The notes: generated from the sequence alone by a model not told the origin. Shown: positions 1 to 15,413, counted from the stretch's first letter. The stretch is DNA of 64,000 nucleotides from Osmia lignaria lignaria (GCF_051020975.1 NC_135040.1:7867501-7931500); one strand, 5' to 3'. Numbers and translations: made by a program.

Positions 1-1620
1 CACGGCGTTGGTGGGAAAAGATAAATACCGTGGACGGTATTCAAAACCCTTTCGGGGAGAAGTTCAGACGATCGATACATGGAAATCGTCTTCAGAATAT
101 CGAGGCGCGATCGTTTCAATGAAATTGTTTCCGTTTCATGTGTCTATATTACTTTCCTCCCGGTGTTATGCGGCTGAAATTTATATTCATAAATCATCGC
201 TTTCATTGCTACGGTTTATTGTTCGGGAAGTTCGTAAATAAATGATGTTCCATTGTGAAAACATTCACATAGAGATACGAGTATCGTCGCGAATAGATGA
301 AAGAATGAGAAAAAAAAAGGGATACGATTTAATTGTTTCGTGGAAATTCAACGAGACATTAACATTCGCTCAGACTAGACGTCGCGACAGGTGAGCAACA
401 AAGAGAATCTAAGGGAGGACAGAAATTTAATATTTCACTTATAATATCTTCGCTCCAATCTGGTCGCGACAGGTCTGCAACTTTGAAATGAAAATGCACG
501 CGGTCTGCCCTCCCCACCCTTTGACGGACAGCCCTTATAAATATTCAGAACGGGACGTGAAGTAACGCGACACGCGAGACTAAAGGCATTTCTTATCGTT
601 CCACGGCCGAACTCACCGACTTTGCTTATGTACACGCGTTATCGCACGCGTTCCTCTCTCGTATTGACCAGCCTCGTGCTTTTTCTAATTACGAGTTTTA
701 CTTTCCGCCATCTCGTCTCGTCGTGACTTCACCGAAGTCCTTCTATTTTTCGACGCGAACCATTATCGCGATCGTTCGCGAAGAAAATAAAACGGAACGA
801 CAGAGTCTAGTTTCCACGGTACGACTAATAACGTGTCTCGTTGAGTTGAAAATGGATTAATTTTACGAACAGTGGTATCGCGTGAAACGCGAGCACGTAT
901 TTATACCCGTGGATGTTTCGTCGTTCTTCGTCCGGTGTGTTTATTAAAATTTGTACGCTTTTGTGACGTCGCCGGAGCTTTTTCGAGAACGCGATATTAA
1001 TTCAATGCGAACGGTTCGGTAGGAACGGTAATAGTATGCCAGAAACAGTGAACCGAACAATTAGAGCGTGGCTCTCGTGGGTTCTATAAACTCGTTTTTT
1101 CGTTCTTCGCCACGTTCCACGACCACCCTTATTTTTCCTATCTGCGCCGGCCGCTGTGCGCGACGATAACGAAAATATTCCATTAATTTCTCGTCCATAT
1201 TCGATTGGATTTTTGACAGGGATTATCGGGAATTCGTAAAAATGACGAGAAAAAACAAAAAGAGGACGGAGAGAGGAGAAGGAAGCAGACGCTACGCGGA
1301 CGCAATGGTTTCAATGCTATCGGTGTTATTAATAACCAGCGAAACTATTGCTGTGTGATTTGGAAATATTCTGATAAACGAAACTGGCCGAAATCTGTAC
1401 CGCAGATTTTAAACGTACTGGATAACAGTTCGTGAAACGTTCGTGATTATCAGTGAAATAAAAAGCGATCAAACGAATAGATTAAAAATAACACTGAAAT
1501 TGCAACTCTATTTATAATATAACTCCATCTATTCGAAATTTTATTCGATATACGGTCCACTGATCTTGCCGTTTATATTTGTTAACAGAATTACTCGTTT
1601 GACGTGTAAACTGTAGGAAG

Positions 1621-1715
1621 CAATAGTTCGGATCTATTTGTCCGAACGTAAGCTCCTGTTATTCAAACTAGAAATCTATTACTAAGCTTCTATTATCCGA
1701 ACGTCCCAGTTACGT
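1621..1715. repeat. TCCGAAC-containing repeat region
   Basis: GTTCGGA and TCCGAAC form an inverted pair around 1627-1646, and a related TATTATCCGAACGTCC occurs near 1690. AAGCTCCTGTTATTC and AAGCTTCTATTATCC are similar direct sub-repeats. It may be a decayed dispersed repeat. Confidence 0.35.
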
Positions 1716-3699
1716 AAACGTTTGTGTCCTTCGTCGTATTCAAATAAATAAAGTTTCGTTGTAATTACAGCTGTACGTTGTATCCGGCAAAAATATCAGT
1801 GGTCAGAATTGAACAATCATGGTCGATGGAGTTTCCGAGCAACGGTGATAAAGCGTCGGTGCCTCTAAAACGGTAGTGGAGCCATTAAAATCAGTACGAA
1901 GCTATTTGTACGGGTTAGGGCCTCAGTGAAATTTATTTTCAATCCAGACCCGGGTATCTTTCTCTCGGACGAGGTAACTCGGCTAAACCTGGCATGAATA
2001 TACTGCTACCGCGGATTACGTGGCCATGGTACGTGCGAACTGCTGCTTCGGACCATGTAACTTCATGACGGCGAAACAAATGTTGCTGTTCCAAGCGTGC
2101 AACTATTAAGACAGATCACCGTGGATCCGATGTATCCCCGAAAATTTTCAACGACCTCCGTTATCCGCCCTCAAAACTTTATAAATATTCAAAAAAGTGT
2201 GCTAAGTCCTCTTTTATCCCCTATCGGTTGTCTTAAAATAATTTCAATCTCTCTGTCTCATTTAATTAAAAAATAAATGAGATTGCTATCCATTGTGAGA
2301 ATCTTTAGAGAAAATCCTTTGTGACACTTTATGTGACCCACTTTCTGTATAAAAATATCATCAATAACTGTAATATTTTGAAGTAATTTTTTTCTTACCG
2401 TGTCCCCATTTTTACTCCCCACATCTTTGTAAGAATCTAAAGGTCCTATGCTTCAGCAGATATCTCCGTATTTATTGCATTCGGACGTTTCATTCGAAAC
2501 GAATTTCGTTTCTGTACGCGAAAGAAGAACAAGTGGCGCGATTCATAGGAAACCGTGCAGCAGCTCTTCCTCGATATTTTATTCTTTATGGAATCGAACA
2601 TTTCGAGCATTTTCAGTGATCATCCCGTAAATACAATCGAAGATACCGTGTACGCAGTTTCTTTCGATATTGCTATGCAAACGCGAGTCTCAAAGGGCAA
2701 CCTGCAGCTCCCGAGGGCACGCATCAATGGACAATAAGTAACTTGAATATCTTCGGCGTTACTCAAGACTGCTTCAGATATTCAAACTCATTTTATTAAA
2801 GCTGAAAGTTTCACGTATATCTTGTGTGGAAGAAAAAATCGAAACTTTTCATTCGGTAATTATCTGTGCAAAGAAATTCTAAACTTCAGGATAGTGTACT
2901 TTTTTAAACTTTCATTTGCTACCGTAATTAGAATTTTCTTTCGGTTGCTTGATTGAATTTGAATTGTGCTGCTGGTCATCGGTGACCCTCGCTATGTGTT
3001 CAGAAAATGAAAAATAAAACGTGACAGGAAAGAAGGGGATGACTTGAACTTATAAATCTTGAATCGCCATGTAAACGGATATTAGATATGTGCGATTTGC
3101 GTGCAACGTTGGCGTCAAGAGATACCCCCGTAACGATGCATCACACCGATGAACTCCCATGAGTTTATGGGAGCTGCAGGTGCATCCGTGGGGTTCGTGC
3201 TATCGGCGTTGGAATTCGGCCGCACTTTTTCCTTTCGTATCACGCGATCTATGAAACATTGATAGGACGTTGGCCAGGGAAAAAATGTATGGACTGAAAA
3301 AGGACAGAGGCACTTTCGAGCGCATGCGGAACGACCATGCGTCATCGTTCACGCTTCATCCCTTGATGTGTATATAGGGTGAACCATGTAAGTTGTTCAC
3401 TTTCATGCGCCCCTTATTTTTCTTTAATAAATTGATAAAAATGATATTATCACGAGTTATACATCTTTCGTTTTTCTATTATTTTTTCTGCATACCTACA
3501 TATATTAAAATGCAAATGAATTGTGAGGTTGTATGATATAAAAAAATATCAGCGAAATAATTAAGAAAATTTAAGCTTATAAAAAAGAAATTTATTAAGG
3601 AATGATACACTTCCAGGTATCTCTTAAAAATGGTTCGAGAAATGGAAAGAGTGATAAGGCTGGACAATCATGGTTCACCCAGTATGTACCCATCTATTG

Positions 3700-3755
3700 C
3701 ATGTACGTACATATGTTACATATACGCGTACATGTACGTATATGCATCCGTACGG
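3700..3755 (+). repeat. TACG/TACA alternating simple sequence
   Basis: Degenerate TACGTACATATG-type sequence, alternating purine and pyrimidine for about 55 bases. Confidence 0.6.
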
Positions 3756-6700
3756 CAATGTACTGGCGCATAAATCGAACTTTTGCATTTCCGTCGACGA
3801 CAGTTGTCCCCCTCTCTGTTCCCTCATTGCCCAGTGTCGCGTGTGTTGCATACAGGAAATATTTGCTGACCTAGCCTGTTTTTTTCGTTTCGCTCCTCCG
3901 AGTCTGTAACACATTCTACGTACGCCACGAATGTTTCTCGCGATATTCGGACACGATACCGAACATGATGTTCACCGATCTAGTGAAATCGCGTGAAACG
4001 AAATACGATGAAATAATTAATCAACTACTATAAATTACCGTAACAATAAATATTCAAATTCAATTCATTTCCACCAAATTCTATAGTTTTTACTATTTCT
4101 CGGCATTCCTCTAACAAGCGGTGTGAAAAAGGCAAAAAAGGGAGGGTACACACACGAGAAGCTTACGTTTCCCTGATGAAGGAGATTAAACAGTGGAAAG
4201 CGTGAAAAGGTCGAGCAGAGTGCAACTTTTCGTTCACATCTCATTGCCGTTTCTTGCTTCCTATTCTCCGTTTGATCACGCGTTAAGCTTCTGCGTTATT
4301 CGAACTGGCAATGGCCGAACGGTCAAATAATTTATGCAAAGACCGTGGATAATTTGATTCAGAATTCAGACGAAAATAATCTGACTGGATCTGGCCGAGC
4401 GGCCGGATGAGTTTTACCTTTTCGAATCATTTAGGCGGACGGGGGACGAAAGGGGTGCGGAGGGTGTTCGACCGGTGAGAAAGCCGGAGGCATGCGCGAT
4501 GAGCTTTTCTCCGGCAACGCAGCGAACGAAATTAATATTTAATTTTCTATCCCTCATCCGCCGCGGAAGTTGCCACGGCCCTCTTGGCTTATACGCCACC
4601 GCGTTGCTGCTTTTATTGCCACGGTGGTCGAGCGTACATGCTACTCCATTGTTTCGCGGCTGTATTATATTGCCACTCGAAACACGCTACTTTCTTTCTT
4701 ATCCTCGCCTCTCTTGCCCCTTGATTGCGCCAACGAGCCACGTACAAGCGAGTAGAGCAGAACCGCTGCCGACCGGTACGTGCCAACACGGCGAATTAAC
4801 AGCCGAGAAACCAATAATCCACTCTGCTATCTGGCGTCCTACGCGTGATCTCTGTCACCGCAATCATTACCGTTTAACCCGAACGGTGAATGCTTTAATT
4901 GCATCGATTGATTGGATCATGGAAGGCAATTCCATAGAAGCTACTCTGATTTCGACGAGATCGAAACGCGTCTGAATACCGTGCGTCGCCGACTCTCCGG
5001 ACGGATCCTTTGTATATCCACTGAGAAGTATTGGTTATGGAATCAATCGATTACCGAACAAAGCCAGGTGCGTCTATCGATAATGATCGATCACCGGTAA
5101 ATCTGGTGATCGAATTCTCTCTGATTCTTGGTATTTACGAAAACGAGCAGGAAGAAAGAATGATGAAAGAATGAAAGTCTACCACGTGGAACATCAGGTT
5201 GGTCAACGAGATAACGACGGTGAAATTAGATTCTTCCTGGCTCGAATAGAAGCCCCAGGGCGTTGCCTTTGCACCTTCCTTCGCTGATCTCAGAAACAAG
5301 GATCAAGAAACCTAGCTATTTCTACTCGCAGCCTCTGCTTTACTCCTTCCCTTTGGTCGGGAACCTTGAGGTTAGCCACAACTAATACTGCCACTTCGGC
5401 CCTTCTGCGATGTAACCTCTCATTACCTTGCCGTGTCCGTGGCGGCTCTTTCGAGCGTCTTGCCCACCTTGATTTGATTAGCATAATTGCACTTACCCCG
5501 GCCCAGCCGCTCGGCCGCAAATTTGACAGGGGAAGACTGAAGAAGAAATGGCCGCGAACGGTGACGGTGTCTCGGTGTCTCGTGCCACCTAAAACCGATA
5601 ATGATTACCATTATTTTAATAACGGTTGTAATAATGATCGTCTCGTGTAGTAATATAATCGGCCACCATAGTAGCGGAAGTATAACGGTAGCTCGTAGTT
5701 AGAAATAATTTATCGAGTCACCGTTGCTGCAGAAAATAATGCTACTTGCTAAATCATCGTACTACGTATACTCCAACAACATCTTAAGGAGTCTTTTGCT
5801 CTCGTTGCCAGAGCCGTTAAAACCCGACGTAACTTCCTCGAGCGCTAAATCCCTGTCCCCATTACCTTTACATCCGAGCAACGTTGTAAGATTTCCCGTT
5901 TAAAGTTCAATAAACGTTCGGCTAACGAACTGGCTGGTTTATTCCCGTGTAAGCCGGCGATACGTGGCACCATCATGGAGCAGTAGGAGCGTCTCCCATG
6001 AAGATCGTAAACCTATAACGTTCTTGCGGATCGATAAATAGAAAAGAGAAACAACGAGGGCGGGGGAATCGAAGAATGGCACAATGCCGAATATCATCTT
6101 ACGAGAAAATAAAGGGACGTCAACGTTAATATTTCGCCTTTCAGCGAAGCCTATCTTAAAATTCTCTCGAAAGAGGACACCGAATAAATTGAATGTTTAC
6201 AACGCTTCTGTTTCGACGAGGGTGAAACTGTCGTCCTTCGACAACGGATCGTCTCGAATAACGATCGAAGGTCTGAAAGACCTTTTATTTTTTATTCCCC
6301 AAACGCAAACTGTCTTTCTTCTTTCGTTTTTAATCCGTCATGGGTGCCGCATTGATCGTTGGTATTATTTAGCATCACTTTTAGCGTAGTTGTTTCGAAA
6401 CGGACGCGTTAGCCGGCCGATTGATGGCTGGGCACCCATCGATCCACGGTATCCTGTAATAACGAAATATCCTCGTTATACGAGTGTAACGGCTGTTACA
6501 TAAATCTGACGGACGTCCGTTTTAATCCGCGCTATTCATTAGTGTCGGCAAGAATTTCCTATTGGCCGGGGAGGGTGCTGAAAATGCGATTTGTACGCGC
6601 GTCGATGACAATGGAAACATTAAACGCGCGAAAGAAGCGACAAACGCGGTGCAGCGGTTTGTTTATCGTTTCGAAATAAACGAACTGGTTAACGGGAGAT

Positions 6701-9700
6701 TATTAATTGTGACAGAAACGAGTTCGGGATCGATCTGTGAATAAAACAGTAGATTTATACCCATTCATACGTGTAAATACTCGTTCATAGTTTGAGCTGA
6801 TGTATTTCTGTAGTTTTTGTAAAACGCGTTTCAAATTAGCTTAAAATACAATTCCATTTTGACAGAAATGTAATTTGAATATTTTCAGTTTAATTTTGAT
6901 ACAATTTGTATTTATTTGAACACAATTATTTATTTGTCAGTGTATATCCCCGAACTGAAAACCACTGTGACGAAACGAGGGCGAGATTGAAGGGTGCTGC
7001 CACCCAACGAGCGACCCATAAACCCGTAGGATTCCGGGAATAGGGGTGGTTCGCTCTCATCCAGAGAGTTTTTCGCGAGAGAGCGTAACTTATCCTCTCG
7101 GCTGCATCTCTTTTATCACTTACTCGTCTGATATTGAATTTCATCGTCTTGAAAATTTCGAGTCGAGCAAACGAATTTATCAACCCCGGTTACCTCCGTT
7201 TACTTACGTCTATATTTTCTACTCAAGGAAGAAAGGCTAGCTAATTAAGGAATGTCAAAATAATTTTGCACGCTATTCGTTATCCCGTTCGGTAAAATTT
7301 CATTTCGAGGCCGTCGTCTAGCGCCAGCGTCGATACAAATTTTAATAAAGTCTCGGCTCGCGGCAAAAATGCATGCGAGTCCCGATTGCGACTGGAGGGC
7401 AGCCTCGATTAAAGCTTGCCCCTCTCGTCGTTCTACCTTTTCCTTTTTATTTTTTTTTTCTTTTCTATTTTTTCTGTCCATGGTGGTGCGCGATCTGGCC
7501 GCGTGCGTTTTGCTCGTGTTTCCCCGGGCCTGTGCTCATAATTGAAAATCACTGTAATCCAATATCCTTGCTCGAGGGTGCGATATAAAACCGAGCGGAT
7601 CCCGCTTAAGGTCGTTCCATCCTAAACGACGCGGTTCGATACCGACCAATAAGGAGGTATCGAGCTAACCTAAGAGGAGGAATCTCAAAGTGTGTGGCTC
7701 CCCTTCGACCCTCGGAACAAAACCACGCGTACACGTGTCTGTACACACATACAGGAAAGTCAGGTTACGCGTATTGTTTCCCGATGGGAATTCGGCTACC
7801 TTCCAGCGAACACATTGTCGACTCCTTACCAAGGATTATTACGACTTACGGGGGGATGTTCTCTGCGGCGAGGTATTTACAGCTCGGCCGTTCGCGTTGC
7901 AGCTCGCCTTTACGGCCTCCATCCGGAGGACACTGGTGACAAAGTGTGTAGGGAAAAATAAGAATTATCGCGGGTTCGAATGGTCCCGTTAAAAGGAGAT
8001 CGTATTAATCTCTCGGGCATGACTAGGGGTGTATTATCGGTGATCTTAGTAGGTCCTTTCTGGTTAGTAGGTTAAATTTGTCTTTTTTTCTTTCTCAACC
8101 TCATTTTATTCTATTCCGTAAATAGGACACCTTTCGAAAATGTACTACTTCTTAGTGAAGATATAGTAACCTATCGACTGTTTTCCCATCGAAAAGCATT
8201 ACGCGGCAGCGCATAATTCCCAAACTTTCATACCCTGTCTACGATCTTCGAGACTTTCGAGACGTATTTTTCATCATTCCCCGTCTCGAAAATCCCTTCG
8301 TCGTTGATAACGTATACGGGCCAGTGTATCATACTTGAATCATGGTCCCGCGAGGTTAACGCGCGAAGAACTAGCTCGAAAGAGTCAGTCGAGCAGTTGG
8401 AACAGATGATTTCACGCTCGCACCTTCTCTCCCTTTTGTCTTTAAAGTTTTCAGTATAAATTGTCATTTGTCCTGGGTCGCTTTGTTGTTGCACGGTACT
8501 CTTGTTCATGGTCTCGTGTACGGTACCGTGTTGTGTAGATCCGTGGAAAGGACGCTCCTTTTTCTTCTGTGACCCGGAGACGGGTTCCTCTTCCTCGAAG
8601 GTTCGCCCGTTGAACCGGAGTGGCTCTCCAGGGATGGCCGCATCTATTTTATAAGACTGAGAAATATCGGCGGCATCAATAACGGTTTATCTCGAATACA
8701 AATTGCCAAGCCAGAGAGGAGAGCGTTGCCTTAAGAAAACACTCGTAATCCGTGGAGAGTGAAACAGGGGCGTAGGGACAGGTCATCGGTACCCTCCTAT
8801 CTATCGCCCTAGGGCCCTACCACCATCCACCCCTCGTGTTTATACGCGATCCGTTCGTCGACGATACTCGAAATTAATTCCACCTCCCTTCGCGCTGTTG
8901 CTCGACTTTTTGACGAAAGATCGTTCGTCGACTATTTTTCCGCGTGAAATTTCGCATGCGTTGTTTACCAGAGGGTAGAAAATTTTATTCTACCCTCGCC
9001 TCGCCGCGTAATATATCCTCCTTTTATTTATGCCAGTTTAAAATACATATTTTACAGGACTTCCTCCATAAATCCTCCTTTTTTTATCGAGTAGATATTT
9101 TCTCTACCGCCGTCGCAATTTGTTTTATTCCATTTTCTAATGTGCTTATGATGCGATCGTAACGATCTATCAAGTTTTGTAGTATTGTTAGCCATTTATT
9201 TTGAACCCTTTCAGAATGGTACTTTGTAGCATCGAGTATCTTTCGCAAAACTGGTAATGGTCTTTGATTATGATGATTGTATTTCCTGTATCCGTCCTGT
9301 TTCCATCGTTTCTTCTATCGTTTTCTTGTCGCTCGGAAGCCACGACCTCGGTCGACCCCATTGTCAAACCGCCAGACGATCGTTTGGCATGGTTTAATGG
9401 CGTGGCCGGTAGTCGCGATGATGAATGATGCGAGCGGAACGGGAGACATTCGGCGCGATCCGACGCTTCAAGAGCTTTTTTGTCAGGATAGCTCGTTACG
9501 TGCCGGCGCCAGCCTGGCCAGCAACTATGCGCCAGAAACAATGTTGACTAATCGCTTTCCAAAACTAGGATGAAAAACCGTACACATTAATGGCGGCCCG
9601 TTTTTGAGACCCGTCGGCTGTTTGAATTTCTTTCGCACCTCGAATATTAATCGGTATCGAGATCTTTAGAAAAAGCTGAAAATCTTGATTCGATTACTCC

Positions 9701-12700
9701 TTTGAAACGTTCCTCGATTAACCGATGAGAATTCTATTTCGCGATGAATTAAAAATTAAAAATTTTGAACGAAACAGAACGGAGAATAGCGTCCCTTTGA
9801 TTTCTTTTTCCCTCGTTCATCGGTCGAGCGAATTAGTCTGCGGAATAATTCCATCGCAGTGGCAGAAAACAAACCTTATTATTCCAGTGGATGCGACTAA
9901 TTTGATCGGCGAGAATTTGAAATGATAATGGGACCGAGTTTTTCTTGCCTCGGGTTTGTCGTTAAATTCGTCCACCCCTCTCCTTCCCGCTGTACATATT
10001 TTTTCAACGCTGAAATCGTGAATTATGCACGCGGGAATATTCGCGTGTTAGAAGTTTTTTGAAACCTTTGAAATGATTCGTTCTGTATAATGCACCTTTC
10101 GAAAAAAGAAATAGTAACATAGAGGGATTTTTGAAAGCGTGTTTGCAAGTGGACGCAAAGGGACCATCGGCCAATTGCCGGATGGCTCGTTGAAATTAAC
10201 ATAGACGAGAGTTTCTGTCTACGATGCAAAGCCTGTAGCATCGTACTTGTAAACCAAATTACCTGTATTAGTACGGGCGCACGTTTACAAGCATCTTGCA
10301 CTTAGCCAACGATATTATGGTTGCTCTGAATTACTTGTTTGATTGCTGTACACGGGAAACTGTGCTCTATTGCGGATCGTTATTTGGCACGAGGCTACAA
10401 TATTAAGGCACCGTTTACCTCCGTGTACCTACATGCATTCATTGGAAGCATTTCGAATATTTGTATAATTGTTCTTTATAATAATGAAGTAGATGAAAAT
10501 ATATCTAAGCCGTTGTATAAACCTTCATCTTTCCTCCAACTCCTGTAACATGCTGCTAACGATGTAACATAAACATGATCGATACATTATTAACCATATC
10601 CATTAAAGGAAAGCACTGTGGTCGGATGAAATATACAAGCTTTCATGAGGAAAGCTTTCGAAAGCTCACGCCATGCTAAAAAACGGTCGACTGAATACGA
10701 GAAAGGAGAAAGAGAGGTTCGACGTGGCCACGGGGGGTTTGAAAGGAATAAGGAAAAGAAAAAGGGAAATGTTACTGCGTAAATTTAGCCCAGGGGTGAC
10801 GAGACTGCCATGTGCTACCGATCTCACGGTTCCAGGTTGCACTTGTGCGCTAAGGTCAAATGATACTATTGCAAATTCGAGTTTAATTAAATACTGCCCA
10901 CAGTAGAGATCAATAATTCTTTTCAAAAAAATCAAATTTCACAGAAAATCGATTTGAAATTTTTGACGATAAAATATGGTTAATTATTCGAATGTTCAGC
11001 AATCAGAATTTATTTAATAACCATTGAATTAATGCAAATATTCCTGTTCCAACTACGATCTTTGTTCTATAAGAATGAAAAGCACTGGAGAAGTAAGAAA
11101 AGAAACTTATTTGGAAAGAAAGAAAAGTATCTTGTGCATCCCCCCGAGAAAGATTCTGCGAAAGACACGGGGGCGGAAAACGGAGTGGTTCACGGGTTAC
11201 ATCCGGCGGTAGCATTTAGAAAGCGAATTTAATATCAAGGAGAAGTCGTCGGGAAACGCATCGAAACGAACGATCCCGGCCGATGTTGAACAATTTAATA
11301 TCCAGAGGACCCGCCGTGGGCGATTTCCTTTCGCGAAGGGTGAGAATCGTTGGAAAGTCGTTCGCCTCCGTTCGCTCGAGCAACCTTACTTATACGCCCT
11401 TTCTCCCTTAATCCCTGTGATTCCCGAACGATTCGCGAATCTGCCAAAATGGAATCGAAATGTTTACGGTTCCAAAGAACCGAACGACAAGCAACTTATA
11501 TTGACATCCTCTACCCTTTTGTGTTCATCCAGGAATATACTCTTTATCCTCGGAGGTATTTAAAAAAAAAAAAAAATAAAAAATGAAAAGGAATAATTTT
11601 CAATTGTTCCAAACTGATAAACAAGAGTATCCCTTTAAAATCTCCTTGTCTGCACCATTTGAGAACTTAAATATTCTGCGGTGCTTCTCCGTAAGACCGA
11701 TTTCGAAGAAGATTTAGTTTCGCGGAAGGGTAAGACGGTTGCGAAAGAAGGGAAGAGCGATGTACGGGAAGGAAGAATCGAGGTAGACAAAGGCTAAGAA
11801 AGAGAGGAAACGAAAAGGAAGCCCGTCCCAGCGTGTCAGCTTAATGGAACGGAATTGAAATCATTTGCCTTGCGACAGGCACGGCACGTCGTCGCCTCCT
11901 GAGCTTGGCAGTCCGGTCGTCCCTAGTCTGTCCTTACCCTGTTTCCCTTCTCTTCCATCTTGCCGTACTCCTTCTGTATAATTGAAATTCTCCATGGAAG
12001 AGAGGAAAAAACACAAGGCGACGGGTTTACACGGTGCCGAAAAACGAGGGAAACAGAAACAGAACAACCTTTCGAGACGGATAGCGCTACTAATGGACTC
12101 CTGGTTAAGCGTTGGTCCGAGGTACAACCTTCATTACATTTATCTCCCTGGGTTTGTGGTCCTCCCCAAATGTCGACCGGAGGGTCTTCTCCCCCATCGA
12201 AACATAAGGCCGTTAAACGATTTAATTCAATTCGTACCGGTACGAGAGAGGGAGCAAAAGAGAAGGGGGTGAGATTCAACGAATTTAACGCCTCCGATAG
12301 TTTCGCGCTTCGGAATTCACTGTCGTCGACCTATACCACCTTACCTCAGCGTTTTAACACGTTCTACCCTTCCTTCTCTGCCTCCCAACTTTTTACCCCT
12401 TTTCGTTCGTTATCTTTTTACGTTTTTGCCTCCCCCTTGGACCAGATACATTTGCATCTGGAGACCCTCGGTAGATGTTCGTGCACGGATTCGTTCGGTG
12501 ATACTTTTCATTCTCTTCAAATTTGTAAATGCTTATAATTTAATATTTGGACTATCAACAGGAAGAATGATGAAGTTTACCCCGAAGCTTTCTATTATTA
12601 TTCGTTCATTTTGAATCAAATATTTCGAGCTCAGTAAAATGCGCCTCCCTATTTTCCTTGGTTTTGACACAGGATAATGTACAGTTGGCACAATATTTGG

Positions 12701-13542
12701 AAAGTAGTTGTCAAGTTCTGCTTTACAATTATTGCGTAACCCTAACGCGAAGGATGATGGTCGGATTGGCGACGCAAGAAGCTAAGAAAGTTAGAGAGGT
12801 TGAAGGTACTCCCAAAGAGAGGAGAGAACAATGCGAACTTCGAGATAACTTCAGAGGAGCGGGAATCAACATGAAAGGGGAACTTTCCATCTCTAATTGG
12901 TATTTAGGAGATCCGAAACAGACCCAACTCGGCGCCGTCCTTACGTAGCCCGCCTACACCTACCTACCTACCACACGCGCAAACCCTCGAACCTCGTGTC
13001 AGATCTACTGTTTCGGGATTTAATCACGGAAAATGAAGTTGACGATCCGACGAGCCTTTCAACAAGAACTTACGATTAATCGAATGACGTACAATTGTTT
13101 TGTTCGATTTCTGCGCTCCTTCTGTTCCAAGAAATACAGTAATCTTGGAAGAAAATAACGAGTACGCAGATTTCATTTCTGGAAAACAAATAAGGCCTCT
13201 GCTTCCGTAATTCTGCTTTTTTATTTTTGAATATCTGATTAAATATAACATTTGCAACTGGAGTAATTTTTAATTCCGTTGGAGCAAACGGGGAGCAATT
13301 TTTTAAGATACAAATTGTTAAGAAATATTAATATTTCGCGCCAACTTTTCTTCGGCGAAGGGGTCGCGTGTCGAGGAGGAACGTAAAGTTCGGATCGATT
13401 CAGCGAGAGGACAACCACTTCAAAAGACCCCTCTGCTCGTAGACTTACTTTCTTTGTTCGTATCAGTCGTGTAGTTAATACTACAGGCAAAGTAACGTGG
13501 ATATACGTAGATATATGCATGCATCTTTGAAATATATCAAGA

Positions 13543-13557
13543 AATATATATATATAT
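13543..13557 (+). repeat. (AT)n microsatellite
   Basis: Short perfect AT run in non-coding DNA. Confidence 0.8.
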
Positions 13558-14114
13558 GGAGTGGCTCGACGATGGAAGGGATTTTATTATTCACAAAGCA
13601 ACGAGCCGCGATGCTCCTCGGACCCCTTCCGTTTCGTCGGAGCGAACGAAAGGAAGTCGAAAAGCCTGCTGATGCAAATATGCAAATTACGTTGTTTAAA
13701 CGAACCGCTCGCTAGGTTCTATTTCGATCCCGTCTAGGTGAGAATGAGTCGGTGAAGATCGATAGAGGAGAAGGAAATTAAGTTAATGAAATTACCGACG
13801 ATCTGATCTGCTCGTTAAAATAATTAATCGTTGGGAAACATTCGTGGTTGGCATTCGATAAATTTCGAGGAAGGTTAACGCGAGGGTAACCGAGTTATGA
13901 CAGATGGCAGCAGCTGGTGAAAGACTCGAGCCACGAAATGGGGTAAATTTCAGGTAAACGACGTGTTTTAAACAACCCCGTTTCGCATCCCGCGAGGGTT
14001 GATATTCGTGGTTGAACGAGTTGCCGGGTTTCTTCATAGATGGCGATAAAATACGCTTCTCTCCGCTCGTTTCATCCCTTACGATATTTCTTACCCTTAA
14101 ATTCCGTTAACATC

Positions 14115-14135
14115 ATCGATATCGAAGATATCGAT
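14115..14135. repeat. Perfect 9-bp inverted repeat containing a DRE-like TATCGATA
   Basis: ATCGATATC, GAA, GATATCGAT. The right half includes TATCGATA, the insect DREF-binding octamer. With no promoter nearby this is only a sequence observation. Confidence 0.4.
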
Positions 14136-15413
14136 ATACTTTTTCAAATAGAAATTGAATTGAATAAATTATCAGACAGAGGTATATGCATTCCAGATAA
14201 ATTCTCGTGATTAATAAATAAAATAAAAGAGAAATAAACGCGTTTATTGTGAATATGAAAATTTCATCGGGATACAAAAAATGGATGCAAAGAGAAGAAA
14301 AGCGAGGTCCTTCAGAGGAGAGCAGGAGGCCAATGAATAAGGCAGCACTTTCTTTCATCACTGCCCTCTCGAAATAACTCTTGGGCCGTGGCGCGTCTTG
14401 TCCAAGCAAAGAAATAAAGCGATGCCAGCCGAGGGTCGATCGAGTCCCATTAATGGGTGAACACTGAAAGGATCCACAGAATGGTTAGTGGCAACCGTAG
14501 TCTTTCTATAGGCGTGGCGAGAAAAAAAAAGGGGCATGAAAGTAAGATTTCCTTTGAATTCGCCAAGAGGACACATTTCTCTTTTCCGTTGCACACAGAT
14601 TACGGTCCACAAGAATTATAATTTTCTTTGATAAAATGTCAAAAATGTTCAAAATTGAAAATAACGTTGCAAGGTCGATTCAAATCCCAAAGTGTTGACC
14701 CAATGTTCCATAAAAAGAAAATTGTTTCGTAAACTTGCCATTTAATCTAACGCAAATGATCGCCGTAATATTGTTCTCGATCGAGCATCTCATGAAAGTC
14801 AGAACGAGAGCAAAACGTAATCTTTCTCCCGATACGTATCGACCCTCGACCGGTTCGTTTCGAACGTATTTCCCGAATCCGTCTCCCTTGTACTCGCTCG
14901 ATCCTTTTCCCAACGTCTTTTTCTCATTCCGACGCTCTATTAGCAGTTTCTTAGAGCAGTCCCAAATGGCATTCCTATTGATGCTCTCTATGGGGTGTAC
15001 CTTAACGCTCGAGGGAGAAAAGAGCGCCATTCTAAGGCAAGGAGAGAACTTTATGGACTGCGCAATGGCTACTGGATTCTGTTCGAAGCGGACACTAGGG
15101 TTCCACCGTTCCCCTTTTATATTCCCTTTACCTCCAACCACCACTCCACCTTCTTCTTCTTCGCTCTTCCTTCTTTCTTTTTGCTCCACGCAATTCCCAA
15201 CGATTCCTTTATTACGATTTCGACGCGCGTTCTCGCGTCTCATGGCGATTACCGCTAAGCTGACGAGGTTCGACGAAGGATTTTCTCGCCTAGATGAAAC
15301 GTGAAATTGTTTCCTCGGCTTGTGACAATTTGTTGCCTGTATTTTTTTTATTACTTGTCTACTTTCAACTGAGGAATGTTAGATTTCTTTCTCCAAAAAA
15401 TTGAAGAGTGTAT

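Larger units (their letters stand above)
1..15413. other. Intronic/non-coding, no gene recognised
   Basis: Apart from the small repeats listed (1.6, 3.7, 13.5 and 14.1 kb), poly-T near 7.45 kb and poly-A near 11.56 kb, I see nothing assignable. Open frames of 166-192 codons at 4475-4975 (+), 11960-12538 (+), 14735-15304 (+) and 14680-15243 (-) have low-complexity composition and no recognisable domain, and the last two overlap on opposite strands. Confidence 0.7.

Noticed and set aside
11960..12538. 192-codon plus-strand open frame
   Set aside because: No recognisable motif; Ser/Thr/Phe-rich composition with overlapping frames on both strands. This length is expected by chance in 64 kb of moderate GC.
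14680..15304. Two open frames of nearly 190 codons on opposite strands over the same DNA
   Set aside because: Both lack domains and have low-complexity runs. Simultaneous opening on both strands fits a local shortage of stop trinucleotides, not two genes.
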